Assembly: GCA_051880495.1 (NCBI GenBank)
Contig: JBJEOB010000050.1
Span: forward strand, 1 to 64,000
DNA from: MGBC120314 sp051880495
GTDB taxonomy: Bacteria; Bacillota; Clostridia; Lachnospirales; Lachnospiraceae
Direction of reading: 5' to 3'
Length of the DNA stretch: 64,000 nt
This document shows positions 39,764 through 48,488 of this stretch, in pieces (positions within the stretch are counted from its first letter, which is position 1; each line of letters opens with the position of its first letter). Below the pieces are notes generated by a model that was given only the letters and a program-made list of their open reading frames with translations, searched no databases and was not told the origin of the DNA. The position numbers were made by a program, and so were the translations under genes.

Positions 39764-40480
39764 ATGGATCATACGAAAGACCTGATAAAAAGAGCACTTG
39801 ATGGAGATAAATGTGCAAGGGATACACTGGTTACGGAAAATATGGGGCTGGTGTACAGCTCGGCACGTAAATACACGGGAAGGGGATATGAAATGGAAGA
39901 CCTGATACAGGTAGGCGTAATAGGTCTTATGAAGGGAATTGACAGATTTGATTTAAATTTTGACGTAAAATTTTCAACATACGCAATGGTAATGATAGTA
40001 GGAGAAATCAAGCGTTTTTTAAGAGATGACGGAATGGTTAAGATATCAAGAAGCATAAAGGAAAATGGCATGAAAATCCGAAGGGCAAGAGAAGAGCTTA
40101 GCAATGAGCTTATGAGGGAACCGACAATTGAGGAGATTGCCCAAAAGGCTGAAATAACTCCTGAAGATGTTGTTGTCGCGCAGGAGGCATTGCAGGATGT
40201 GGAATCGATTCATAAAACCATTTATCAGTCAGATGGAAATGAGATATATCTTATTGACAGGATTTGTGGCGAGAAGGACGAAAAAGAAGAACTGCTTAAC
40301 AATATGCTGGTAAAGAGTCTCATAAAGGATTTGCCGGAAAATGAACAGAAAATAATAAGAATGAGATATTATGAAAATAAGACACAGACTGAGGTTGCAC
40401 GGGAATTCGGCATAAGCCAGGTGCAGGTAAGCAGGCTGGAAAAAAAGATTCTCCTCTCAATGCGAAAGAAGATTGTTTAG
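39764..40480 (+). CDS. sigF: Sporulation sigma factor F
   Basis: First forespore-specific sigma factor. The 238-residue protein has region 2 (ENMGLVYSSARKY, EDLIQVGVIGLMKGIDRFD, KFSTYAMVMIVGEIKRFLRD), region 3 (REELSNELMREPTIEEIA) and region 4 with a helix-turn-helix (YYENKTQTEVAREFGISQVQVSRLEKKIL). ATG 39764 has AAGGTAAGGG about 10 bases before it; GTG at 39755 in the same frame is an alternative. Presence of the complete spoIIA operon indicates sporulation capacity, at least in the ancestor. Confidence 0.95.
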   Translation: MDHTKDLIKRALDGDKCARDTLVTENMGLVYSSARKYTGRGYEMEDLIQVGVIGLMKGIDRFDLNFDVKFSTYAMVMIVGEIKRFLRDDGMVKISRSIKENGMKIRRAREELSNELMREPTIEEIAQKAEITPEDVVVAQEALQDVESIHKTIYQSDGNEIYLIDRICGEKDEKEELLNNMLVKSLIKDLPENEQKIIRMRYYENKTQTEVAREFGISQVQVSRLEKKILLSMRKKIV

Positions 40481-40495
40481 CAATGTCATATTATG

Positions 40496-40524
40496 TTGTA
40501 TTTATGAAAAACAGATAGTATAAT
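40496..40524 (+). promoter_or_regulatory. Sigma-A promoter for the DUF3592-like gene pair
   Basis: TTGTAT and TATAAT 17 bases apart, 36 bases before the ATG at 40561. Confidence 0.6.
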
Positions 40525-40560
40525 AAAATTGACATAATATGGCAGAGAAGGGGATTTTAT

Positions 40561-41193
40561 ATGGAATTTTTGGAGAAGTTTAAGAGAACGGCAACTGTTT
40601 TTATTCTTATGCTTTTTACACTATTCGGGATATTAATAATGCTTGGCGGTCTGTTTGCTATTTTCGCATTCAAAGAGGTGATTGGCGGCATTGTTTTGAT
40701 GTTTATCGGACTTGTGTTTTCGATGATAACAGGAATTCCGCTGATTATTGTTGTGAAAGGTGACATACCGTTCTTTGAGAAGGCTTTATTTGGTTTCACA
40801 TTATTTTTGGGAGCGGGACTTACCGTCGGAAGCATTTTTTATACTGTGTCTTCAGTGAAGTATGTGAAGAGCTCTGTACCGGTATCGGCAGAGGTTGTTT
40901 CGATATCAACATATCATGACAGGAAGGGAACCGAGAAACATGATGTTACGGTATCCTATGAATATGATGGTGTCATTAATAAAGTTGCGATTAATTCATG
41001 GACGCCGGGTATGAAAGAGGGAGATATTATAACGGTATACCATCATGGGGATGCAGAAGGCAAGATTCGTGACAAAATGGAGCTTTGGGGCGTGCCGGCA
41101 ATAATGCTTGCAATCGGTATATGCTTTATTTACGGAGGAATATATAACCTGAAAAATTCGGTTTCTGATGTACGGGAAAATGAGGTGTATTAG
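40561..41193 (+). CDS. DUF3592-like membrane protein, copy 1
   Basis: 210 residues. Three or four hydrophobic segments (ILMLFTLFGILIMLGGLFAIF, GIVLMFIGLVFSMITGIPLII, GFTLFLGAGLTVGSIFY) precede a beta-rich extracytoplasmic domain (AEVVSISTYHDRKGTEKHDVTVSYEYDGV) and a last helix. The soluble part resembles DUF3592 domains, which have the pattern A-x-V-x-S-I-x-T-Y and V-x-Y-x-Y-D-G. Function unknown. The second, related gene begins one base after its stop, so the two are likely made together and may form a complex. Confidence 0.7.
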   Translation: MEFLEKFKRTATVFILMLFTLFGILIMLGGLFAIFAFKEVIGGIVLMFIGLVFSMITGIPLIIVVKGDIPFFEKALFGFTLFLGAGLTVGSIFYTVSSVKYVKSSVPVSAEVVSISTYHDRKGTEKHDVTVSYEYDGVINKVAINSWTPGMKEGDIITVYHHGDAEGKIRDKMELWGVPAIMLAIGICFIYGGIYNLKNSVSDVRENEVY

Positions 41194-41194
41194 G

Positions 41195-41914
41195 ATGAAA
41201 GATAAAACAATAGAGAAATTAGTATTCGGAATATTTTTTGGAATAGGTATTGCAGTTATGTGTATCGGAATAGGTATTATGGCCAACTCAATACGCGTAT
41301 CGGGCAAGGCTGTAGCCACAACTGCAACTATTTCAAGCATAGAAACATACAGGGATTCTGATAATGAAATCAGACATAACGTTTTCATTTCATACGATGC
41401 AGAAGGACAAAGATTTGAAAATGTGATACTCGGCGAGTATTCATCCGGCATGTATGAAGGAAAAACAATTGAAATTAAGTATGTACCGGGTAATCCGGGA
41501 AAACCATACAGCAATGGTATTTTGTGGCTGGCACCTGTCATAGTTATTGCACTGGGACTTATATTTGGAACGGTTGGCGGAATAGGACTTGGAGTACAGT
41601 TAGGAAAGGACAGAAAGAAATATATGCTCCTTAACAGCGGTAAATGTCTTCATGCAACTGTTGAGAGCATAAGCCTTAATACCAGCTACAGCGTAAATGG
41701 AAGACATCCGTTTGTTATTTTCTGTTCATATCGTGATGAGTATGAAAATACGGTGTATCGTTTTAAGAGCGGGTATGTATGGGACGATCCTCAATATACA
41801 ATGCCTGTCGGCTCTTTGATTGATGTGTATGTCAATCCGCAGGATTACAGTAAATATTATGTGGATACTGAAACAGTATACGGTGATGGTACGCGTGTCG
41901 TTGATTACACCTAA
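41195..41914 (+). CDS. DUF3592-like membrane protein, copy 2
   Basis: 239 residues with two helices (FGIFFGIGIAVMCIGIGIM and APVIVIALGLIFGTVGGIGL) and two DUF3592-like beta domains: TATISSIETYRDSDNEIRHN before the second helix and HATVESISLNTSYSVNGRHP after it. The mirrored domains suggest internal duplication. Start at 41195, with GAGGTG about 8 bases upstream inside the first gene. Relation to the preceding protein is visible in ISSIETYRDSD versus VSISTYHDRKG. No function is known. Confidence 0.72.
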   Translation: MKDKTIEKLVFGIFFGIGIAVMCIGIGIMANSIRVSGKAVATTATISSIETYRDSDNEIRHNVFISYDAEGQRFENVILGEYSSGMYEGKTIEIKYVPGNPGKPYSNGILWLAPVIVIALGLIFGTVGGIGLGVQLGKDRKKYMLLNSGKCLHATVESISLNTSYSVNGRHPFVIFCSYRDEYENTVYRFKSGYVWDDPQYTMPVGSLIDVYVNPQDYSKYYVDTETVYGDGTRVVDYT

Positions 41915-41917
41915 ATC

Positions 41918-41946
41918 TTGCATAAAAATTATTACTGTTGTAAAAT
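41918..41946 (+). promoter_or_regulatory. Sigma-A promoter of leuCD
   Basis: TTGCAT and TAAAAT with 17-base spacing, 49 bases ahead of the leuC start. The leader is too short for a T-box or attenuator. Confidence 0.55.
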
Positions 41947-41994
41947 GGTTAAAGCGTTTTATAAAGAAAAATTCAATTAAAGGAGATAGAGAAC

Positions 41995-43257
41995 ATGGGA
42001 ATGACAATGACTCAGAAAATACTTGCAGCACATGCAGGGCTTAGCGAAGTTAAAGCCGGACAGCTTATTGAGGCCGACCTTGACCTTGTACTGGGTAATG
42101 ATATTACTTCACCGGTTGCAATCCATGAGATGGATAAGATGAAGATTACAACTGTATTTGATAAGGATAAAATAGCACTTGTTCCTGATCATTTTGTACC
42201 AAATAAGGATATTAAGTCAGCAGAACACTGTAAATGTGTAAGACAGTTTGCAGCAAAGCATGACATCACAAATTATTTTGAGGTTGGCCAGATGGGAATT
42301 GAGCATGCGCTCCTTCCGGAAAAAGGTCTCACAGTCGCAGGTGATGTTATTATAGGTGCAGATTCTCATACATGTACATATGGTGCACTCGGTGCATTCT
42401 CAACAGGTGTCGGTTCAACTGATATGGCAGCAGGCATGGCAACAGGCAAGGCTTGGTTTAAGGTGCCTTCAGCCATAAAGTTCGTGCTTACAGGTAAGCC
42501 GGCAAAATGGATAAGCGGTAAGGATATTATCCTTCACATCATCGGTATGATTGGTGTTGACGGTGCATTATATAAATCTATGGAATTCGTTGGTGACGGC
42601 ATTGCACATCTTACAATGGATGACAGATTTACAATAGCCAATATGGCAATTGAAGCCGGTGGAAAGAACGGAATCTTCCCGGTTGACGACCTTGCAAAGG
42701 AATATATGAAGGAGCACTCAAAGAGAGATTACGTGGTATACGAGGCAGATGAAGATGCTGAATATGATGAAGTATACACCATTGATCTTAGTACATTAAA
42801 GCCTACGGTTGCATTTCCTCATCTTCCTGAAAATACACATACAATCGATGAGGTCGGCGATATCAAAATCGACCAGGTTGTTATCGGTTCATGTACAAAC
42901 GGAAGATTGGATGACCTTAGAATTGCAGCAAAGATTCTTGAAGGAAAACAGGTTGCGAAGGGACTGCGCGTTATCATTATTCCGGCGACACAGAAGATTT
43001 ACCTTCAGGCAATCGAAGAAGGCCTTGTACAGACATTTGTAAATGCAGGTGCGGTAGTAAGCACATCTACATGCGGTCCGTGTCTTGGCGGATACATGGG
43101 TATTCTTGCAGAAGGCGAGAAATGTGTATCAACAACTAACCGTAACTTCGTGGGAAGAATGGGTCATGTTAATTCAGAGATTTATCTTGCAAGCCCGGCA
43201 GTTGCAGCAGCAAGTGCAATCACAGGCAGGATTTCATCTCCAAGTGAGATAATGTAA
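41995..43257 (+). CDS. leuC: 3-isopropylmalate dehydratase large subunit
   Basis: Aconitase-family [4Fe-4S] enzyme in leucine synthesis. 420 residues, the shorter archaeal/clostridial form rather than the 470-residue enterobacterial one. Cluster ligands are in VIGSCTNGRLDDL and TCGPCLGGYMG; other motifs are GADSHTCTYGALGAFSTGVGS and NRNFVGRMGH. Shares an operon with leuD 13 bases downstream. leuA and leuB are not in the window. Confidence 0.96.
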   Translation: MGMTMTQKILAAHAGLSEVKAGQLIEADLDLVLGNDITSPVAIHEMDKMKITTVFDKDKIALVPDHFVPNKDIKSAEHCKCVRQFAAKHDITNYFEVGQMGIEHALLPEKGLTVAGDVIIGADSHTCTYGALGAFSTGVGSTDMAAGMATGKAWFKVPSAIKFVLTGKPAKWISGKDIILHIIGMIGVDGALYKSMEFVGDGIAHLTMDDRFTIANMAIEAGGKNGIFPVDDLAKEYMKEHSKRDYVVYEADEDAEYDEVYTIDLSTLKPTVAFPHLPENTHTIDEVGDIKIDQVVIGSCTNGRLDDLRIAAKILEGKQVAKGLRVIIIPATQKIYLQAIEEGLVQTFVNAGAVVSTSTCGPCLGGYMGILAEGEKCVSTTNRNFVGRMGHVNSEIYLASPAVAAASAITGRISSPSEIM

Positions 43258-43270
43258 GGAGGATTCTAAG

Positions 43271-43756
43271 ATGCAGGCAAAAGGTACAGTTTTTAAATAT
43301 GGTGACAATGTAGATACAGACGTTATTATTCCGGCAAGATATCTGAATTCATCAGATCCTTCTGAACTTGCAACACATTGCATGGAAGATATCGATAAGG
43401 AATTTGTCAATAAAGTAAATAAGGGTGACATCATTGTTGCGAATAAGAATTTCGGATGCGGTTCATCAAGAGAACATGCTCCAATTGCAATAAAGGCAGC
43501 AGGTGTTTCGTGCGTAATCGCAGAGACATTTGCAAGGATTTTCTACCGTAACGCAATCAACATCGGTCTTCCAATCATTGAGTGTCCGGAAGCTGCAAAG
43601 GCAATTGAAGCCGGCGATGTGGTTGAAATCAATTTTGATACAGGCGTTATTACGGATGTAACAAAGAATACAAGCTATCAGGGTCAGGCATTCCCTGAAT
43701 TCATGCAGAAAATCATCGCAGCAGAAGGTCTTATTAACTATATAAATAACAAGTAG
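43271..43756 (+). CDS. leuD: 3-isopropylmalate dehydratase small subunit
   Basis: 161-residue swivel domain subunit that completes the LeuCD active site. KYGDNVDTDVIIPARYLN and NKNFGCGSSREHAPIAIKAAG (substrate-binding Ser/Arg) are the family motifs. AAGGAGG lies upstream. Confidence 0.96.
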   Translation: MQAKGTVFKYGDNVDTDVIIPARYLNSSDPSELATHCMEDIDKEFVNKVNKGDIIVANKNFGCGSSREHAPIAIKAAGVSCVIAETFARIFYRNAINIGLPIIECPEAAKAIEAGDVVEINFDTGVITDVTKNTSYQGQAFPEFMQKIIAAEGLINYINNK

Positions 43757-43781
43757 TATAAAAATGTTAGGTGCTTTCAAT

Positions 43782-44456
43782 ATGGCATTACAAATTGCGA
43801 TAAGTCTTATAATGTTTGTGGCAGGAGCAGCAGTATTTTCGCTTCTTAATGTGGTTATATACCGTCTGCCAAAGGACAGACCCACAGGTAAGAAAAGGAG
43901 CAAGGTAAGATGCGCACTGATTGACTTTTTAGGCGGTGTGCTTTCGGTTATTCTTACATTCAAATATGGATTTACATTAAGAACTTTGACAATATTCTTG
44001 TTTTTTTGTGTAATAACGGTTATTGCGTTTATCGATTTTGATACACTAAAGATTCCTCCGGTTCTTAATGTCTGCGTATTTATTATTGGTGTGATTTCAA
44101 TCCGGACACTTGGAAATGCAGGCATTGCAGACAGAATTATCGGAATGTTTGCAATAAGCGTTCCTATGCTCATAGTAGCGGTGATCGTACCGGGAGGATT
44201 CGGCGGAGGAGATATTAAGCTGATGTTTGCAGCAGGATTTCTGCTGGGATTAAAGAGTACTGTGGCAGCATTTGTAATCGGACTTCTCACAGGGGCAGCC
44301 TATGGAATATGGCTGATGATTACACGCAGACAGAACCAAAAGGGACATTTTGCATTTGGCCCGTTTCTATGCCTGGGAATGGCGATAGCGCTGTTTTGGG
44401 GCGACCGGATGGCTGACTGGTATATCAGATGTTTTATGGGAATAGTAACTAAATAA
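43782..44456 (+). CDS. Prepilin peptidase (A24 family)
   Basis: Membrane aspartic protease of the type IV prepilin/TadV class, about 224 residues. The two catalytic Asp motifs are AFIDFDTLKIP and GGFGGGDIKLMFAAG. The N-terminal part is abbreviated: it keeps LLNVVIYRLPKDRPTGKKRS but lacks the paired Cys motifs of the methyltransferase domain, so it may only cleave. The ATG at 43782 is favoured by AGGTG 8 bases upstream over ATG 43764. No pilin or Tad genes are near; substrates would be encoded elsewhere. Confidence 0.85.
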   Translation: MALQIAISLIMFVAGAAVFSLLNVVIYRLPKDRPTGKKRSKVRCALIDFLGGVLSVILTFKYGFTLRTLTIFLFFCVITVIAFIDFDTLKIPPVLNVCVFIIGVISIRTLGNAGIADRIIGMFAISVPMLIVAVIVPGGFGGGDIKLMFAAGFLLGLKSTVAAFVIGLLTGAAYGIWLMITRRQNQKGHFAFGPFLCLGMAIALFWGDRMADWYIRCFMGIVTK

Positions 44457-44549
44457 AATTTGAAAATGGTATAATAATATCAGCAGAAGGTGCCGATATA
44501 AATAAGACAAAAGGATTTGTCTAATATGATTTCAAGGAGGAATAATTAT

Positions 44550-45275
44550 ATGGGAACAGATGCAGTTAATCAGGTATCCCAGACACAGGTATATGAGCAG
44601 TCATCAAATACCGGTGTGACAGCAGGGAAGACCATCGGTGAGCCGAAGCTTAGTGAAAAGGCTCAGAAGTACTACGAGTCACTTCAGAAAAAATACGGAA
44701 ACATGGATTTTATTCTTGTCAGCAAGGACATGAAAGAAACCGCACAGGCACAGGCGGGCAAATATGCAAATCCTAACCGTATGGTAGTTCTGATTGATGA
44801 AGAGAAGATTGAACGCATGGCAACGGATGAGGCATACCGTAAGAAGTATGAAGGCATAATAAGCGGCGCGACGGCACAGCTTGAACAGATGAAAGAAAGC
44901 ATTATAAGCAGTGGCGCTAATGTGAAGACTTATGGTGTTCAGATAAATGATGGCGGTAATACATCATTCTTTGCTGTAATCGACAAGTCGTTAGCTGACC
45001 AGAGAAAACGCATAGAAGCTAAGGCTGAGAAAAAGGCTGAAGAAAAGAAGAAGGCAGCTAAAGAAGAAAATGCGGAACGTTTAGAACGGCAGCGTGAAAA
45101 AAATAAGCCTGATAAGGTATCGGATAAGACGGATGAAGAGCTTGTAACGGTTACGGCATCCTCAATTGAAGAGCTTATTAAGAAGATTAATGATACCGTT
45201 TATGCGGCTATGAGTGACACAACTGAGACTGAAGCAGAAAAGAAGATAGGAAGAAGTATTGATTATACAGTATAA
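44550..45275 (+). CDS. DUF6033-like protein
   Basis: 241 residues starting MGTDAVNQVSQTQVYEQSS, with AAGGAGGAATAATTAT before the ATG. After a Ser/Thr/Gln-rich start comes LSEKAQKYYESLQKKYGNMDFILVSKDMK, resembling the clostridial DUF6033 family, then a long Lys/Glu helix (RKRIEAKAEKKAEEKKKAAK) and an acidic end. Soluble, no signal. Function unknown; members that I recall lie near flagellar or hypothetical genes, but here no such neighbours are present. A promoter-like TATAAT lies about 80 bases upstream. Confidence 0.65.
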   Translation: MGTDAVNQVSQTQVYEQSSNTGVTAGKTIGEPKLSEKAQKYYESLQKKYGNMDFILVSKDMKETAQAQAGKYANPNRMVVLIDEEKIERMATDEAYRKKYEGIISGATAQLEQMKESIISSGANVKTYGVQINDGGNTSFFAVIDKSLADQRKRIEAKAEKKAEEKKKAAKEENAERLERQREKNKPDKVSDKTDEELVTVTASSIEELIKKINDTVYAAMSDTTETEAEKKIGRSIDYTV

Positions 45276-45373
45276 TATTATTAACTATACGGGATGTGGC
45301 CGATAAAGGTTGCATCCTGTTTGCTTTTTATATATTATATTTGTATAAAATATATAAGGAGCTAAGTTTTGTG

Positions 45374-46444
45374 ATGCAGGAAAAACAAAGGATAGCGGGA
45401 CTTGATGTTGTCAGGACAGTGGCCCTGTTATTCATAATTGGAGTACATGTTTTTTATCATAATGGTTTTTACGGACAGGTTCAGAAGGGGTTCGGAATGC
45501 TTCTTGGCGATGTGTTAAGATGGCTTACGTTCTCATGTGTTCCGCTGTTTATAATACTAACCGGTTATCTGAAATGCAGGGCAGAGCTCTGTAAAAAATA
45601 TTATAAAGGCATTGTGCCTGTTTTAATGGCATGGGTGATAATATCCATCCTGTGTATGGTTTTTAGGATTACATATCTTCGTGTAGAGAAAACACCATTT
45701 GAGTGGCTTGTTGAATTTTTTAATTATAAGGCAGCCGATTACTCATGGTATATTGAACTGTATATAGGATTGTTTGCGCTGTGCCCGTTCCTCAACAGGA
45801 TGTTTAACTGGGAGGCTGACCGCAGTTACCACAATGCACTTGTTGTAACAATGATTTTAACGGCATTTGTGCCGTCGCTCGTGAATAATGTGATTCTGGC
45901 TGCCTCACCTTTGGAGGTTATGCCTAATTATTTTGTGGGATTATGGCCTTTTGCTTATTATTTTACCGGCTGTTACATTTGTAAATACGGATGTAAAATT
46001 CCATCGGGAATATGTTTTTTATTTGCAATTGTGTTTAGTGTGTTTAAGGGCGTTCTTACGTTTATCACAGCAAACGGACATAAATTCAATGACGGAATTA
46101 CAGGAGGATATTCGGATTTTTTTGTTGCATGTATAACAATATTTGTATTTTTAAGCTTTTACCGAGTGAATGTAGGCTCAAGCGGGCTTAGGAAAATATT
46201 CAGCCACATATCGAAACACTCTCTGTGCATATATCTGCTCTCGAGCATACCGGATGCATTTGCTAATAAACTGTTTTTAGGTGTGAAGGCACCTGTAAAT
46301 TATTACTGGGTGTTCCCGGCAAGAGTTGCATTTGTATTTGCCATAGCACTTATTTTAAGTGAGATAGTATATCCTGTTACAATGCTGTTTAGCAGATTAA
46401 TTTACAGGTGTTTTGAAGTTAAGGGTGATGGACATGAAAATTAA
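45374..46444 (+). CDS. Acyltransferase 3 family membrane protein
   Basis: Integral membrane O-acyltransferase of 356 residues with about ten helices, likely acetylating a surface polysaccharide or peptidoglycan. The N-terminus RIAGLDVVRTVALLFIIGVHVF has the conserved Asp-x-x-Arg and the later His typical of the family; LFIILTGYL and ADYSWYIELYIGLFALCPFL follow. GTG 45371 is an equally possible start, since AAGGAG is 9 bases from it. It overlaps the next gene by 11 bases. Confidence 0.88.
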   Translation: MQEKQRIAGLDVVRTVALLFIIGVHVFYHNGFYGQVQKGFGMLLGDVLRWLTFSCVPLFIILTGYLKCRAELCKKYYKGIVPVLMAWVIISILCMVFRITYLRVEKTPFEWLVEFFNYKAADYSWYIELYIGLFALCPFLNRMFNWEADRSYHNALVVTMILTAFVPSLVNNVILAASPLEVMPNYFVGLWPFAYYFTGCYICKYGCKIPSGICFLFAIVFSVFKGVLTFITANGHKFNDGITGGYSDFFVACITIFVFLSFYRVNVGSSGLRKIFSHISKHSLCIYLLSSIPDAFANKLFLGVKAPVNYYWVFPARVAFVFAIALILSEIVYPVTMLFSRLIYRCFEVKGDGHEN

Positions 46445-47558
46445 GCTTTCGGGTTATGATGATTTTAAATGCGCCGCTGATAAATGCACCATGACATGCT
46501 GCATGCAGTGGAAAATAGCGGTAGATAAGGAAACAAGAAAAAAGTGGAAGCTCACTGTATATGACGGAAAATCTTTGGATTCCCATGTCACGAAAAAGGA
46601 TGGACAGGATGTAATAAAACTTAATAAAGACAAATTCTGCCCGTTTTTGAACAGTGAAAAATTGTGTAACCTGGTTCTTAATTACGGCGATGATATATTA
46701 TCCGATACATGCGATACATTTCCACGCCAGATACATGAATTTGACGGCGTAACAGAGTATTCGCTTGTTTCGTGTTGTCCGGCGGTTGTTGACATGTTTA
46801 ATGAGACGGATGAAATTGCCTTTGACAAAGAGGATTTGATGACTGACCGGAATATTTCAATCAGAAATATTCTGATAAATATTTTAAAAGATGATAGTAT
46901 TTCGATTACTACAGGACTGTTGATGGCATATTATATTCTGCTTGACATTTATGACAGATATGATGATGAAGATGACATCTGTTTAAAAGAGTATGAGGAT
47001 AAGGATGCTCTTTCTGAATTAAAATCAATGGTTGATGCAAGAATAAGTGATGTCATGGACACATTCACGGAAGATAACGAAATATGGCTTGATATTGCAG
47101 AAAATTACAGAAATGAGAAGCTGTATACGGAGTATATTGAAGATATATCACTTTTGGCAGTGCAGTTGGAAAATACATCCGGCAACGCAGGGAAGACGGA
47201 AGCGCTCAAGACATCTTACATGGAATTTTGTGAGAGTATGAAACAATATGAGAAGCTCTTTCGCAATTTTCTTGTGGCAGAGCTGTTTACCAATTTATAT
47301 GTTCCAAAATCTGATATTCCGGGGATGGTAGTAAAGCTACAATGGATTGCAATGGAATTTACGGCAATCAGACACGGCATTTTCCTTAAATATTTAAAAA
47401 CAGGGGCACCAACAGAGTATGAAACCGTCAGGGATATGATTGTTGTTGTATCCAGGATGATGGGGTATGATGAGGAAGACGTATTTGAATATATGGAGAA
47501 CAGCTTCGAAAGCGTAGTCTGGGAATGGGGATATATGGCGTTCATTCTTGGAAAATAA
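46434..47558 (+). CDS. FliB-like lysine-N-methylase
   Basis: 374 residues. Cys motifs KCAADKCTMTCCMQWKIAVD, FCPFLNSEKLC and LSDTCDTFPRQIHEF match the FliB/YkgJ-type family that methylates flagellin lysines and probably binds an Fe-S or zinc centre. The C-terminal part is helical (RNFLVAELFTNLYVPK). ATG 46434 is chosen because AAGGGTG is 6-12 bases upstream; ATG 46428 is an alternative. No flagellar genes are in the window, so the substrate is not certain to be flagellin. Confidence 0.82.
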   Translation: MKIKLSGYDDFKCAADKCTMTCCMQWKIAVDKETRKKWKLTVYDGKSLDSHVTKKDGQDVIKLNKDKFCPFLNSEKLCNLVLNYGDDILSDTCDTFPRQIHEFDGVTEYSLVSCCPAVVDMFNETDEIAFDKEDLMTDRNISIRNILINILKDDSISITTGLLMAYYILLDIYDRYDDEDDICLKEYEDKDALSELKSMVDARISDVMDTFTEDNEIWLDIAENYRNEKLYTEYIEDISLLAVQLENTSGNAGKTEALKTSYMEFCESMKQYEKLFRNFLVAELFTNLYVPKSDIPGMVVKLQWIAMEFTAIRHGIFLKYLKTGAPTEYETVRDMIVVVSRMMGYDEEDVFEYMENSFESVVWEWGYMAFILGK

Positions 47559-47579
47559 TAAGACAGAGGATAATTTAAG

Positions 47580-48476
47580 ATGATTCAGGATATAAAACCG
47601 CAGTTTTTAAACAACCAGTATCACAATTGTACTTTGCAGGATATGAGCAGTGTAGTGATTTTTAACGGACGTGAAATACTGGTAAAAAGAAAAAATGATG
47701 AAGTTGAGTTCCTGCATTACGGGGAATTTGCAAAATTATGTGAGCAGGCGGGTGCTGTCAGACCAGAGTGCATCTATCTTTTTTCGATAGGTGAAAAATC
47801 GTATTTCATGCCTGATATTGCGTTTGTTGCCGAAAATAATGTTTTGGAGATGTTTAATGACGCAGCAGAAGGATTTGAATTCATAAAAATGTATGATTTG
47901 CGTCGAATGAAGCCGAAAGAGACTGTTTTTGCAGGAGCTACTGCATGGCATTTGTACAATTGGTACAGGTCAAACAGGTATTGCGGAGTATGCTCGGGCG
48001 TTATGAAGCATGATGAAAAGGAACGAATGATGCACTGTCCGAATTGCGGGAATATGGTGTTTCCGAAGCTGGTGCCTGCAGTTATTGTAGGTGTAAAAAA
48101 TCATGACCGCCTGCTTATGACAAAATATGCAGGACGTGAATATAAGCGTTATGCGCTGATTGCCGGTTTTACGGAAATTGGTGAAACAGTCGAGGAAACT
48201 GTTGCAAGAGAGGTAATGGAAGAGGCCGGAGTGAAGGTGAAAAATATCACATATTATAAAAGCCAGCCGTGGGGCTTTGACAGCGATTTGCTGCTTGGTT
48301 TCTTCTGCGACCTTGACGGTGATGATACCATACATATGGATGATGGCGAGCTGTCTGTGGCAGAGTGGATTGATTATAAGGATATGCCGAGGTATCATGA
48401 AGGCTTAAGCCTCACGGAGGAAATGATGAATCACTTTATAGAAGAGAGAATAAATTTTCACAGAAAAGATAAGTAA
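47580..48476 (+). CDS. nudC: NAD(H) pyrophosphatase / decapping Nudix hydrolase
   Basis: Splits NADH into NMNH and AMP and can remove NAD caps from RNA. The 298-residue protein has a divergent N-terminal domain, a zinc ribbon YCGVCSG...HCPNCGNMVFP, and a Nudix box GFTEIGETVEETVAREVMEEAGV. SQPWGFDSDLLLGF is the NudC-specific SQPWPFPxS-like motif with minor change. It follows the FliB gene after 21 bases and precedes the lipase by 12 bases, so likely one transcript. Confidence 0.94.
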   Translation: MIQDIKPQFLNNQYHNCTLQDMSSVVIFNGREILVKRKNDEVEFLHYGEFAKLCEQAGAVRPECIYLFSIGEKSYFMPDIAFVAENNVLEMFNDAAEGFEFIKMYDLRRMKPKETVFAGATAWHLYNWYRSNRYCGVCSGVMKHDEKERMMHCPNCGNMVFPKLVPAVIVGVKNHDRLLMTKYAGREYKRYALIAGFTEIGETVEETVAREVMEEAGVKVKNITYYKSQPWGFDSDLLLGFFCDLDGDDTIHMDDGELSVAEWIDYKDMPRYHEGLSLTEEMMNHFIEERINFHRKDK

Positions 48477-48488
48477 CAGGAGAAGCAT

